Below, in pieces: positions 44,012 to 56,566 of a stretch of DNA of 64,000 nucleotides. The stretch is from Ustilaginoidea virens (lineage: Eukaryota > Ascomycota > Sordariomycetes > Hypocreales > Clavicipitaceae), in assembly GCF_000687475.1 (NCBI RefSeq), contig NC_057321.1, positions 2,170,001 through 2,234,000 on the forward strand. The letters are read 5' to 3'. Within the stretch, counting starts at the first letter, position 1. Every line of letters starts with the position of its first letter. Under the pieces are notes generated by a model. That model searched no databases, was not told the DNA's origin, and saw only the letters and a program-made list of their open reading frames with translations. A program made the translations under genes and the position numbers.

Positions 44012-47000
44012 GTCCCTGATCTTCACCCCTAACGTGAAAGCACAGTCATCGATATAAGTTTTGCTTAGCGTCCCTCGTCGTCGGCTGGCGCATGCGCAAG
44101 CTGTAGCTCAGCAGAATCCCGAACCAAGACTATGGGGCAAGGTTGGTACTCTTAAGAAAAATGCAAAAAAAAAAAGCCGTAAAATCTTGCAGGTGCCAGA
44201 TTACAACACAACCGGCGCTAGACAACGACCCATGTAAGAGCTGCGTGGCTACTGCTGACCAGTATGTTAGCTTTTGACATGGGAAGAAAGTCAAGAAAAA
44301 GCAATGAGGCACGCGCTTGCTTTGCTCACGCATCAAAAGAATTGAATCGAAAAACAGACATCATCCTTACCAGGTTATAAGGCATACTAACTCACACAAA
44401 ATCGGGGCGAGTGAGCAAGTTAGAGCTGGGTGGATTATGTTTCTTGTTCCCACCTGCTCGAATCGACTAAATCTACGAATCGAGTACGACCTACACGCCG
44501 TTGCATATCAGTACTTGTTGCCGGCGTTTCTTATTCATCCTTTATTTGCCACTGAATGTATGGACTTCCATCGGCCAAAAAAAGCAGAGGGGTCTGTCTC
44601 ACTTGCTCGTGTTGTCGAAAGGGGTGGATCGCAAGTCGTGTCCGGACAGCTCAGTCCGCTGCAAGGCTGTGTGAGTAGATCTTTTGTACTAATACTGGCG
44701 CTGAGAAAACATGTTCTCAAGGTCTGGTATGGTTCGACAATCATGCAGTAATTTGTCAACTGGTCGAGTAAAAGAGATCTCCTGAAGCAATTAGAGGGGA
44801 TAGCGCGGTACGGTTGGTCAAATGTTGTCGCCGAAGCAGTTGCCAGAAAATAAAGCAAGGCTAACAAGCGGGAAGGGCAAGATGGTCAATGAAGGGAAGC
44901 GCAAATGCAGAGGATAGGCTGGTGAGATTCGCTTGACTCGGGGTGTTGAAGTGACTGGTCGCTGACAAGGAGCCAGCTACCAGCGGACACAAAATGCTCC
45001 TTGACCAGACTAGCCCCTGAGGGGTCTAGAAGACATTGAGCAGTCTGACGTCTTTCCACGGATGACTCGTGATTGGATCTATTGTGAAGTTAGAAAAAAG
45101 GAAAAAAAGAAAAAGAAAAAGAAAAACATGGGACTTGCAACGAAGGCCCAGAAAGCTCTGCGGGCATATCACGTTGAAGGTGGAAACCGTACAGGAGATC
45201 TAATGAGAGAGACGACCAGGTCCCGCAGTATTCTCCCAACGGAGACGGGGAGCTTGTTATGTACCCACCATAGCTTTAAAAGAAATTATCTGTGGATAAG
45301 CCGTGACTGAAGAGGATTACCCAGATGCTCGGGAGTCGGGAGCCGGGATCTGCCACTGTGCCACCCTGCCACATAGGGACGAATCTCGTGTGAAAAGGGT
45401 CCAGACCCAAAAGCGTGTTTCATCAGCGAGCATCATCTTTTTCAGCAGCAGCCAACGTTGAACAATGCTGAATGCGGCACGGGAAAAACAATCTTTGTTT
45501 TGTTTTGTTTTGTTTTCTTCTTCTTCTTCTCCCTGTCGGGGAGTGCAGGGGAGTCAGGGACGGATCCATCCTTGTTTGACTCGCCCAAGCCTGGGCTCTG
45601 AAAGAGGGCCGTCCCCGCTTCGTGCAGCGGCTGGGCCAGCATCAAGGAAGGCAAACTGTCGAATGGCAATCCGCCAAGGTTTCATCGACTAGCTACGGAA
45701 TACTCCGTACAGGCCCTAGTGAGACCTCCCTGCAGCATGTTGTACTCTGGGGGATCGTGAGGGAGCGGAATCAGCGGAGCGAGCCAGGGAAATTCTGGGG
45801 CCGACGGGGGCAACTTAGCTCATAAGAGGAACGGGAGCACAAGGGTGGGCACTTTGTCCAGGAATAATTATCCGCAATATCGTGCTTTGAAGGGATCAAT
45901 AGATTTTTCGCCTAACCAGAGGTGCATGGCGGTATGCAGCAAAATGGCGTTAAAATTCCGAGATTGCTTGGCAGGTGCATGAATTTGGTGAAGCCGTGCG
46001 ACGAAGGAAGAGGCACGGTCATTGTCATTGAGCAACGGACATTCTCTCCGGAAGGCGCTATGCTACGCTACTTCCCGTCGCGGTTGCTTCTTTTCCTATA
46101 CAAAAGCGTGCGTGCCTGTCTGCTTTGCCTGTCTGCTCTGCTAGTCAGTCAAACTTCCAAAGTGATTCTCTCCTAGAAGTCGAACGAAGACGATGCATAC
46201 ATGCAAAAAAGACGATTTTCATCAGTATTTCGACCCCAATGGATGCTTGCTCCTGGAGGCTCGCCCTTTCGAAAACGCAAACTCGTCAAACACAGAAGAG
46301 ACGTGACAAAAACTGTTTTTTTTTTTCTTTGGTCTCCACCAACGAAGCTGCAGCAGTCCAGCCGGCAGTGCGGGCCGCGGGCATAATGCGTCTTGGATCA
46401 GGTCTAATAATGCGGCGATGAGACGTGGCTTGCATATTTACATGATCAACACCAAGCCTGACATTTTCCATGGAATTAAATGAGCTCTTTACGCGCTTAA
46501 CTGTTTGGCCGCAAGGAAGAACCTGGAAGAGCTGTCGTCTAGCCAAAGACAACGGCGCTGAATTATCTTTGTCCTTTTTTTATTCCTACCTCGTCGCCAT
46601 CGCTGGGAGAAAGTCGTGCAAGCCTCAAGGTGTCCATGGCTGATTCGTGGTGGCAGCTGGCTTCAGCGACAGCTCACGTCAATCTTGGCGAGAGTTTCAA
46701 GGTTCGGCGTTGTGGAAATTACCAGGATAAATTACTGCTGAAACGCTTTGACCTGACACCAGCAGGCATCGAGTGCTATCAGGCCACAAGGACGAAGCAC
46801 TAAATAAGTTACGTCGAATCGATTTTGAGCCCTGTTGTGTGCTACGGATTATCATGGAAGCAGACCCAGAGAGATTGGGCCAACATGCAGTTCTACTGGT
46901 TAGAATGAGCATTTCGCCCTGGTCTTGTTTGTACTGGTTCCGTCCGCTGTGAAGGGCAGGGATTCTGCCCCTGGACAGGGGCAGAATCACACATTTTCTT

Positions 47001-47651
47001 CAACTGGCAGCCTCAATAGCAAGTGCTACGGGTAACAGAGGATGCCGCGTCCAGTCCGGGCTCGAGACGAACAATTTGACACACTGCCGTAGCCAACTTT
47101 TTTTATCATGCAGTTGGAGCTCGAGACGGCTAGAGAATAACGCCAACATGACGAGAACGACAGCTTGTTGACTACCAAAAAAAAAAAAGAAGAGAAAATA
47201 CCTCGCCGCGCGATGCCAGGCAAGCAGAGTAGACTTTGCATGGAAACTTGGTAGAACAGAGGCGAAACTAATGTTTCTCCAATTAGCGGCTACAATAGCT
47301 AGCTTCGTTGTAGCATTGGGATCCATGGAAATACTAAGCCGAGAGGTATTCATACTAATGGAAGGAGGCTGCAGCTACTAGCTACCAACCCTCAACAAGA
47401 AACCATGGGTTGAGAGCTAATGCAAAGGCGACGGGAAACATCACCCGACTCATCACAGGTCGCCCCCTGGTTCAAACTGGAAGTGGGGTGATGCCAGCCC
47501 AAGAGCCCCTTGCGCACGCAAACGATGGATCAGGACAACTCGCAAGCAGGCCGGGGACTTGTGTCGCCGCATGTCAGCAACGGCTATGTGCCAAGTTTCA
47601 AGTATACTAGGATGCAACTTGCATACGGGTCAATGAGGAAACAGAAAAGGG
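44012..47651. other. 3.6-kb gene-poor region
   Basis: Upstream DNA of the ApsA-like gene, then unannotated sequence. Homopolymer A tracts (45095-45126), TTTTG repeats (45500-45520) and short open frames without family features. I see nothing I can support as a gene. Confidence 0.5.
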
Positions 47652-48260
47652 AACCTTTGCGAGACTACATATCAACCGACCTATGCCCCCCCCTAGTCAT
47701 TCGACCCCCCCATAATAACTTAACAGACCTGACCAATGCTCTTTCCTAATATAGAGATACACTAATAAATAGTAGCAGATCCTTTAATCTATAATAGCCA
47801 CTAGACTATAAGTATCTTTATATGTATTTTTCTATAGTGAGTGACTTCCCTTATATTTTTACTAGGTATCCCTACCTAAGAACCTAATATTAAAAGTAGA
47901 TAAAGTACCTTTACATAGACTTTTTTATAGAATGTGACTTCTTTAATATTCTTACTAGGTACCCTTACGTAAGAACCTAATAAAACAGCAGAGAAAGTAC
48001 TTCTCCCTATATTTTCTAAAGAAAGTAACTTCTTTAATTTCATTTACTAGGTACCCCTATCTAAGAACCTAGTAAAATATCAAAGAAAGTACTTCTCTAT
48101 ATAGTTTTCTATATAAAGTGACCTGACCCACTATTCCCTAATAAACCAATTATATTAAGAGTATAGCCCACAGCAATGGTCAGGTCAGTTAAGTTATTAT
48201 GGGGGGGTCGGATGACAAGGGGGGGACACAGGTCGGTTGACCTGTACCCTCAACCTTTGC
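47652..48260. mobile_element. MITE-like element, 591 bp, with long TIRs and 9-bp target-site duplication
   Basis: The element spans 47661-48251 and is flanked by direct copies of AACCTTTGC (47652-47660 and 48252-48260). The left end reads GAGACTACATATCAACCGAC; the right end, reverse-complemented, reads GAGGGTACAGGTCAACCGAC. Homology continues for about 79 bp through ATAATAACTTAAC and GACCTGACCA. The interior is AT-rich with three tandem units of about 92 bp (ACTAGGTA starts at 47861, 47954, 48046) and no coding capacity. Long TIRs with a 9-bp duplication are typical of Mutator-type (MULE) elements, so this is probably a non-autonomous derivative. Confidence 0.88.
47861..48135 (+). repeat. three tandem ~92-bp units inside the MITE
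   Basis: Each unit carries ACTAGGTA, then CTAAGAACCTA, then an AAAGTAC stretch and a CTATA/AAAGT(A/G)AC stretch. Period is 92-93 bp between the first two pairs of unit starts. Confidence 0.8.
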
Positions 48261-51173
48261 ACGGTTCCTGGTGGATCAACTTTGGTCAGTTTATCACGTG
48301 GCTGGGTTTCCCCATGGTCAAAAGCCAATCAACACGCCAGTTGGCTCGGGGGGGGGCTTCAATTGTTTGCTTTTCTAGGACAATCATACCGCCAAGTCGC
48401 TCGCCGGTAAAGGCTATATCCCATAACGGAGCATTGGACAATCTCATATGGGCCCTTGGAATGGTTCTCGCAATCCGCTCCAACCAAGACTTGCGCTGCT
48501 AAAGGGCAATCAAGGGTACCGAGGTATTTTCGGCAAGTTTGCGAAATAATGGCCCAGTCATCATCAATGGAACGATCATTCGCCCACTTCTTGAAACGGA
48601 AGGAAATTCCTCTTCAAGACTCGGGTGCGGGTACCTGGCAAGGGGTCAATGGCCAGTTAGAACCTGGAAGGGCTGATTGCAATGCTTTTCGCTTTTCTGT
48701 CGTGCGGCTCAAAAGGCACTTTTTAGACGATTCGGAATCCGATTAATGTCCGGCCCGGTAACGCGCCGTTTAGCCACCCTGCACCATGCTGGCTAATAAT
48801 CGAGAAGGGATTGCTGGAAGCCAGGTACGGAGCACCGTTTACCAATGGGGCATGAAAACCGGGCACACGGTTGCGTTTTGTCATTGGGACCGTCATCAAC
48901 AACAGCCCACGGTTCGGCTTAGATCAAGCTTATTGGGGAAACTGAGCTTTGGTTCCCCGCGTAACAAAGCTTCTTGGCGAGACCGACAAGTCAAATTTTC
49001 AATCAAACGCAATGTAACTGCAATCCCTTGTCCCCAGAGACGATGAACGGTTGGGGCTGCGGGCCAAGGTGTTGGTCGTTCCGAGGATGCGAGGCGACAC
49101 CACTCCTGTAGGCCCCCCGATGCCGTTTTTCCCCCCTCGGCGCAAGGGAACAACGCCTCGAGATGCGATTCGATTGGGTCTTGATGGTCTCTGTCTAATT
49201 GTCACACATTTTGACTGCGGCGCTTGCACGCTAACCGCCAATGATTGGTAGGAAATAAAATGCCGGCAGCAAGGTCGACGAAGCGAGTTACATTTTCCCC
49301 CAAACTTTACTTACCAGTTGGCTAGGCCCGGGAATAGGGGTATGCTGTGTATCCTGCAGTCGAGGGCCAAGGCGGAAGTATGAAGGGGGCCAGGCGTCGG
49401 TGGCCGCGTCATGGGAAAGGGGCAATTTGTTCCCAACACCGTTGTCATACCAGTCCGTGACAACTGGTCTCTTGACGCCAATCAGATTGACTGAATCCCG
49501 GCCAGGAAGGGATGGATGCGCGCCCTCGACTTCAAGAGCAACGATATGGAGTACGGAGTACTGGAATTCACGCCATTGTATTTTGCGTCATGTCCGGCGT
49601 ATGACGCAAAGCTTGCCAGCCCGGCCCTTGTGAAAAGGCCCGCTGCCAACCAAGTTGATGCAGGTCAATTCCTCACAGCAATGCTTCCTTGGCCAGCTGT
49701 TTTGCCCTTGACCCCAGCTTCTGTTCACAAAGGCGGACTCCTTCTGTACCATACAGCACAGGCCTGTGCGAATCACCATCATATCCAATAATAGGCAAAC
49801 AGAGTAAAACTCCCGTGCCAATGAAAGGCGACATGCTCTACTAGACGGCATCGTTGAGCCTAGGCCGTCTCAGCCTTTTTATACAACTACAGGAAGTGCG
49901 GATGCAGGTGCGAAAGTGGTTGGTCTTGTAAGTCAACTTCAAGTGGGAAAGGAATCGGACAGAGAGAGAAACGTCTCTTGTGCGCCCAACGAGACGACGC
50001 GGGTCCACTCGCTCAACCAATGCGATTGTGGTATTCAAATTGCGACTCTCTAGAAGCAGAATGGATTACGGAGTATACTGATCTTGGTCCCTCCCAAGCA
50101 TGGATTTGTTTCGAGAGTCCTCCGCCTGCCATTGCCGGCCCGCGGGCCACGGTCCGAGCCTCCAAGCCTCCAAGGAAACGGTTAGCTCCTACGGGGCGAA
50201 CTCAGTTGACCAAGAGGTCAAATCAGTCCGTAATGGAAGGAATTAAGAATTGCTCTAGATTCTAGAAGCGAAAGTCGAGGACCCTGCATAAACAAAGTGC
50301 CGATGAGGCTAACGGCAGTTCATGGACATGGGTTCTGGGCTGTCAGTCAATCTGGCCCAACCATGGGGAACTCAACCGTACAGGGACCAGGCTGGTTGAT
50401 ATCAACCAACTACAACAAACGTCACCAATCAACGGTTTTGCTTCACCTAGCGTACCACAGTTTGGGGGCGACCGATTCGACACCTCCTTGAAAGTGTGGC
50501 AGGACGAACCACTCGGTGATTGTGATTTTGCGAGGCGAGAAAACCTCGTATTGGAGGGCATTGTTGCCGCATAAGTACGGCTGCGCGAGGAATGGAGTCT
50601 TTGGACTTGGGGTTGAGACGAACCAAGGCAGGTATATGCCAGTTTGGCAAGTACCAGTCATGCTTCGCAAATGCGGCCAGTCATTGACTCGAGATATTGA
50701 CTCTTTGCCACTGGAAACGTATGCCATCACCCATGCAAAAAGGACTAGCGCTGCTCCGTCTCCTTTCACCTTTGCGGAGATGACGAAAGCGCTATCGTCA
50801 TGTTGGGTCGGCTTGCTCTACCACCAAGCTCGCTTTCAAGGCAAGCGGGGAATGCCCAGTCCATGACATGCGGCGCATGGGACACTGTACCCATGATTTT
50901 GTTTTTTCGAGGGCGCGACAGGAAAAGAAGGTGCATGAGCATGCGGACCGGACTTATGGTGGACACCACCGACAGAGAAAAAGGCCACCTCCCAGCCTTT
51001 GTATCAGCATGATGATGAAGAGTTGAATTAAATAAAGATGACTTTTCTGCACGGCTACAAGCAGAATGGAAGCATGGCATGGCCGGGGGACAGCACACGT
51101 CAATCTCATGAGGGGGTGGTTCAGTGGCGCGAAGCAGAGTTACCAAGACTGAACAACCAACCCCGCTCGCTGC
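48261..51173. other. 2.9-kb gene-poor region with possible coding remnants
   Basis: Minus-strand islands look protein-like but have no clear start or frame continuity: ISFRFKKWANDRSIDDDWAI (about 48600), SNAPLWDIAFTGERLGGMIV (about 48430-48370), and a 140-codon frame at 50443-50860 including YLPWFVSTPSPKTPFLAQPY. I cannot assign a family or build a gene model. Confidence 0.3.
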
Positions 51174-52100
51174 ATGATGCCAGACGTCGTCATTGCCACG
51201 AGCGAGCCAGCCATTTCTGTGCTGCTTTCTATGGGATGCAAGCCCCCCAATGCCGAACACACTGGCGACGAATCAAAAGCACTGAGCATGTCTCTAGCCA
51301 CGGCATTGCCACTGGCGAGAATCAAAGCCCTCACCTTTGACGTCTTCGGCACCACGGTTGACTGGCGGACTTCGGTTGTTGATGAACTAACCCTCCGCGC
51401 GCATCGCAAACAGCTCGGCACCTTGCCGAGCCCCCTGAAATCGCGGCTCCAAAACCTCGGCCGAGACGACTGGTGCCTCTTTGCGCAAGCCTGGCGTAAC
51501 TCCTACACGCGCTTCGTCAGGGCGTTCAACCCCGAGTCTGACGCCTGGAAACCCATTGACGAGCATCATCACGACAGTCTTATCCAACTGCTTGAAGAAT
51601 GGGGTCTCGAAGGACTATATACCGAAGACGAGGTGGAGTCGCTCAGCCTGGTCTGGCATCGATTGTATCCATGGCCGGACACGGTCGATGGACTGGCCCG
51701 ATTGAACAGCAGCGGGAAGCTTGTGCTGGCGACCTTGTCCAACGGGAACGAGGGGTTGGTCAGGGATCTGGTGGACTTTGCCGGCTTGCAAGTGGACGAA
51801 TTGTTCTGCGCAGAGACCTTTTTGTCGTACAAGCCTCATCCGGAAACATATCTCGGGGCCGCGAGAAGGCTGAACCTAGAGCCGGGCCAAGTGGCCATGG
51901 TTGCTTGCCACCTGGATGACTTGCAAGGCGCTAGGAAGTGCGGTTTGAGAACGATTTATGTGGAGAGACCCGGGGAGGAGGCGTGGGGAAAGGAGAGTGC
52001 CGATTTTGACGAGGCAAAGCAATGGGTGGACCTCTGGGTTGGTGAAACAGGTGGAGGTTTCGTTACAATGGCATCCCGGCTGCTGGATGCTTTACAGTGA
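51174..52100 (+). CDS. HAD-superfamily hydrolase, 2-haloacid dehalogenase-like
   Basis: Predicted hydrolase of the haloacid dehalogenase type II group; the natural substrate in fungi is unknown. Single exon. The longest frame from 51174 gives 308 residues, but the in-frame ATG at 51288 (MSLATALPLARIKALTFDVF, 270 residues) better matches family length and may be the true start. HAD motif I is LTFDVFGTTVDW with nucleophile Asp (18 from the second ATG). Motif II is LATLSNGN, motif III Lys is in FLSYKPHPETY and motif IV is MVACHLDDLQGAR. All catalytic positions are present. No signal peptide is convincing, so it is probably cytosolic. It is directly followed by a large minisatellite. Confidence 0.93.
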   Translation: MMPDVVIATSEPAISVLLSMGCKPPNAEHTGDESKALSMSLATALPLARIKALTFDVFGTTVDWRTSVVDELTLRAHRKQLGTLPSPLKSRLQNLGRDDWCLFAQAWRNSYTRFVRAFNPESDAWKPIDEHHHDSLIQLLEEWGLEGLYTEDEVESLSLVWHRLYPWPDTVDGLARLNSSGKLVLATLSNGNEGLVRDLVDFAGLQVDELFCAETFLSYKPHPETYLGAARRLNLEPGQVAMVACHLDDLQGARKCGLRTIYVERPGEEAWGKESADFDEAKQWVDLWVGETGGGFVTMASRLLDALQ

Positions 52101-52327
52101 GCGGGCGGCGGGAGGGTCGATGGGCGTGAAGCTATCGTCGACGCACGCTTGCCGGACGTTCGCATGCGAGGGACAAGAAACCGAGTGTACGGCAACCTCT
52201 CAGAAGGGGAGAGAAGAGTGAAAGAATGAGTTGGCCTGGGCAACTTTGACCCGCACGACATGGGATTCTGCGTCTTTGACGACTCTAGGTAGTGTAGCGC
52301 CAGGTTGGAGAATTAGCCGTCACCGCT

Positions 52328-52915
52328 ATGGAAAAGGGGAGTATAGCTGCGTGTTGGAGAATTACATGGAACTGTCCTATGATGGGAAAAGGCAATATAG
52401 CTTTGCCTTGGAGAATTCATTCACAGATATGGAAAAGGGGAGTATAGCTGTGTCTTGAAGAATTAAGTGTCCTGTAATAGACGAGGCAACATAGCTTTAC
52501 CTTGGAGAACTAACTTACTAATATAGAAAACGGGACTTTAGCTGTGTCTTGGAGAATTAACTGTCCTATGATGGAAAAAGGCAGTATCGCTTTACCTTGG
52601 AGAACCAACTCACCGACATGGAGAAAAGAAGTTTAGCTGCGCCTTGGAGAATTAACTGTCCTATGATGGAAAGGGGCAGTATCGCTTTACCTTGAAGAAC
52701 CAACTCACCGACATGGAGAAAAGAAGTTTAGCTGCGCCTTGGAGAATTAACTGTCCTATGATGGAAAAAGGCAGCATAACTCTGCCCCGGAGAACCAACT
52801 CGTGTCACTGAGACAGGAAAAACGGTTTAGCTCCACCTTGGAGAATCAACTCATCACCAGCGAGACGGAGAAAAGGGGCATAGATCGGGCTTGGGAGAAT
52901 CGCGGAGTCAAGACA
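52328..52915 (+). repeat. higher-order minisatellite, ~102-bp unit of two ~51-bp halves
   Basis: About six units. Half A contains AGCTGTGTCTTGGAGAATTA followed by CTGTCCTATGATGG. Half B contains CTTTACCTTGGAGAACCAAC followed by TCACCGACATGG. Neighbouring central copies are almost identical and edges are degenerate. Confidence 0.88.
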
Positions 52916-53622
52916 GCTGGGCTGCCAGCTTCCGCGCCCCCGGTAGCATCGCAAGCAGAACGCGATAGCCGCTCAAACCAAGCGCCCCCAGCGCAGAGCA
53001 CAAGGGCGCTCTGCGTGACTTGGCCTGTCCTGTCCTGTCCTGTCCTGTCCTTCCGAGTCGGCTGCCTGCATCTGAGCAACCAAAGTCGTGATACTAGGCG
53101 AGAGCAACGTCTCCCCGGAGGCCCCTAGGGCGGTGGCGAACAGGAAAAAAATAAAAAAAATCGCCCCGTCTTCGACAAGCGCCAGCAGCGTGGACCGCTG
53201 TTTGATGCCGGAGAGGATCGCCGACGTTTCGGCGAGGGCAGGCGCTGGCGGTGCCGGAGGGTGCCGCAGCAAGGGAATGGATTGGGGGGCAAAGGCGACA
53301 GAACCGGACAGATGCAGACGTGGCATGGCGTGGCATGGCGTGGCATGGCGTAAGCGGGACGGGGGCCTCGGAGCAAGGCGGACGAGTGGATGACGCGCCC
53401 CGGCTGCAGGTTGTTGTGCTGCTCATGCCGGAGGACGCGACAGCAACGGGGGCGTGCGCGCAGATGCAGACGACGAGCACGGACGACGAGCACGGCAGCC
53501 GGCAGGGTGCTTGCGGAGGGGGCTGTTTCTGGGGACCTGGGATCGCGGGGCGGGGCGGCTGCTGAGTCGGCCCTTTGGACTCTGGTCGTTGCGTTGGCCT
53601 CCAAGATGCATGGTCAGCTCTC

Positions 53623-53690
53623 GGATTCCCGGATGCCCGGATGCCCGGATGCCCGGATGCCCGGATGCCCGGATGCCCGGATTCCCGGAC
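53623..53690 (+). repeat. 9-bp tandem repeat (CGGATGCCC)7
   Basis: Seven or so units of CGGATGCCC, bounded on both sides by the variant CGGATTCCC. Confidence 0.92.
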
Positions 53691-55337
53691 TTGCAGAGCT
53701 GACCGTCGGGGCTGGCGCTGCGTCAGCATGCTCCGTGGCGAATAGGCCTTGGCAAGAGATGGGTGATGGATGGTGGTTGAAGGAGTAGGGGAGGGAGGGT
53801 GGCGAGCTTCTTCCCTTTCTTCGTTTCTTGCCTCTGCCCTCTTTCCTTTTTTTTTTTTTTCTTCTCCCTTTTTTAGCTCTTGTCATGGGCACGCACGGCG
53901 ATGGATGGAAGCATGCCAATCAAATGGCATGCACGGCTCGATGGACTTGATGGCTGGAGACGGTGAAGAAGTGTTGCTTCTTGTGCACGTCCGCCGGCCC
54001 GGCTGGTTATTCCGGGGCCGGGGGTCTCCCTCCGTGCTGTCCAATGCCTCCTATTGGAAAGCTGCTGTACTAGCTGGTCGTGGCCCGGCGGGGGTTTGCG
54101 GCCTGAGGCTGCTCGGGTGGATACTCCGTAGTCCGTAGTCCGCAGTCCGTAGGCCGTACACAAGTACACAAGTACACACGCAGGACGGCAGCGACGAAAA
54201 GCCCCGGATATAACGCAAAAGCAGCGCATCGGGATAAGTAAAGGGGGCTCTGGGCTTTTGGCCATGGTTTGCAAGTCAGGCTCACCACCCGAGGCCCACC
54301 GCGCCATGTGGAGGGACCGAGGGGCAAACCCGCGGCAAGCGGCAATCGCCAAACAATGGGACGCAGGCCACCAAGTCAAGACAGATGGACACATAACTTG
54401 CGGGCGGATGAAGGGAGCGGCCAACCACACTGAGGCGCCGCGTTGCGTTGGTGGGGAGGGGGGGGGGTGTCGCCGATAACCAGCGCGGCTCGCACCGTGG
54501 GACGACTTGGCCGCTCGCGCTGACAAGGACCGACCAACACAAGGCGTTTGTTGTTTCTGTCCTCGTTCCCCATCCCCCCATCCGCCCCATCTCCCCCCCC
54601 GGGGGGGCCCAAGACGGACGGCCCTGCCTGGTGGTTGGCTCGCCTGGCCTGGCAACGGGACCATTGACGGAACAAAGGAAGCAAGCCGGCTACGCTACGG
54701 AGACAAAAATGGGGAGGGGAGGGCATTTTGCACTACGTTTGCATGCCTTTTTGGTGCTTCATCTCGTCGAGAAGACGCGGGGGGGGGGGGCCCGTAGGCC
54801 CGTAGGCCCGGCAAGGTACTCTGTAGGCTGTCGTCGATTCTCAGATTTTGTTCCGCGTTCCCAAGCTTGCCGCCAAACAAGCATTAAACCATTAAACAGC
54901 GGCGGCGGTGCTTTGGCTTGCCCAAAGGGACAAGGGACGACCCGCTTCGTCCGTTCGTCCAGCCTGGGCAGACCAGCCCTAGGCAGAAGAACCGGCAGAA
55001 CCCCGCCCGATCAGCCTCGGCGCCCAGCGGCCGCGCAGACAGACTAGACCCATCCGATCCACTGCAAGGGCAGGGGCGATTGCATGTGTTTAGCCACGGA
55101 CCAAGTGCTGTTTCCCCTGCAACCCCCCCTCCCCCCCCCCCCCCACACCAGCCCAATTACAGCGCGACAAAACCCCCCCCTTAGTCTGGTCCATGTCTTT
55201 TGGCGAATCGGCCAGCCTGCTGCGTCAACGGCGAGCAAGCAAGTGCACGCCAGACAGACACCTGTTGCTGTCAGCTGGAGCTCCTCCCCGGACGGACCAG
55301 GCCAGACGGCGCCAGACAGGGCCAGTATTGGCAAGCC

Positions 55338-55377
<40 letters not shown>

Positions 55378-55667
55378 AGCAGAAGCAGAAGCAGGCACCT
55401 GGAGGACTGACTACACATGCTGTCAGATGGGATGCGTTTGCGCGAGAATCTAGTGCAACGAGTTATTGACGGGACCAGCAAAGACTTTGCTGCCAACGCA
55501 GAGCCATGTTGGATTGAGATTGGCTGGGGCAAGTCGAAAAGGCAGTGCCGTGTCCATGTCGATGTCGATGCTCACATTGAGTTTCGGGGTAGCCAACTCG
55601 GGCGCGTGGGGGTGCTCCGTACTCCGCAGTAGGTTAGGCTGCGCAGTGGGTACGGTGCCGGGGGTGC

Positions 55668-55955
55668 AGGTACCTAAGGTCAGGTAGGAGGTAGGTAGGT
55701 GCATGTAGGCAGCAAGTACCTACCTTAGGTACATACACCTAGGTAGGTACCTACAGGTAGGCAGCACTGCAGCAGCTGCTATTTGATGTACTGTAGGCAC
55801 GAGCACGTCTGGTCGCACCAGCCAGCACAGCACAGCACGGCACAGCACAGCACAGCACAGCACAGCGTCTCAGTGGGGGCTCTGCGAGTACCTAGCCTGA
55901 GGTCTGGTGCATCGGTAGGTGCCTAGGTACCTCAGTATGTAGGTACCTATGTAGC
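55668..55955. repeat. TAGGTACCTA-rich clusters upstream of Ras2
   Basis: Two dense groups (55668-55760 and 55915-55955) of TAGGTA, GGTACC and TACCTA words flanking a CACAG repeat. Same vocabulary as 24295-24352. Confidence 0.7.
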
Positions 55956-56566
55956 CACCAGACGCCTCCAAACGACTTGACCCGCTTGTTCCTTGTCGCC
56001 AATTAAAACCCCACCTGCCTGGCCCAGTACCCAGTTGCCTTCTACCGGACCAAAGCCAACAAGCAGCAAGCTCCCACCGGCAAGCCCAGACGCCCTCAGC
56101 AACAACCCTTCGACAAAGTCCTTGTGTTGAGGCTGAAGCAAACATCTTTGACCTAAGCTTCTTCCTCCTCTTCCTCCTCCGCCTACGCCTCCGCCTACGC
56201 CTACGCCTACGCCTCCGCCTCCGCCTCCGCCTCCTCCTCTCCCATTGACAAAGAGCCGCATCTGAGCGTCCTCTTGTTTTCCTCTCCCCAAGCTCTCGGC
56301 TCTGTTCGCTGGCCTCGGAACGTCAGCCCACGGCTCACCCACTTCACTTCCCCTCCTACCTCTCCTTCTCTCCTTCTCTCCTTCTCATCGCCAGCGGGGG
56401 AAAGGGTTTTACTTTTTACTTTTATTTTTTACTTTTACTCTTTTTATCTCTATTCATTTTATATATATATATATATTTTTGCCCCTCCTACCCCGAGGGC
56501 AGAAATCTTTGCCTGTCGGAGAGCTCGTCACCGGACTCGTGCGCAAGGCTAGAACATTCGCCCACC

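Larger units (their letters stand above)
52101..56566. other. 4.5-kb repeat-rich intergenic region
   Basis: Between the HAD gene and Ras2. It holds a 102-bp minisatellite (52328-52915), GTCCT and GTGGCATGGC repeats (53028-53050 and 53320-53350), a GGATGCCC repeat (53623-53690), CCGTAGT repeats (54125-54160), a 37-nt A run (55339-55375), TAGGTACCTA clusters (55668-55955), CACAG repeats (55825-55865) and CGCCTA repeats (56180-56235) in the Ras2 leader. No gene is supported. Confidence 0.6.

Noticed and set aside
44317..44751. 144-residue plus-strand open frame
   Set aside because: No domain, signal peptide or compositional support; ordinary for AT-balanced intergenic DNA.
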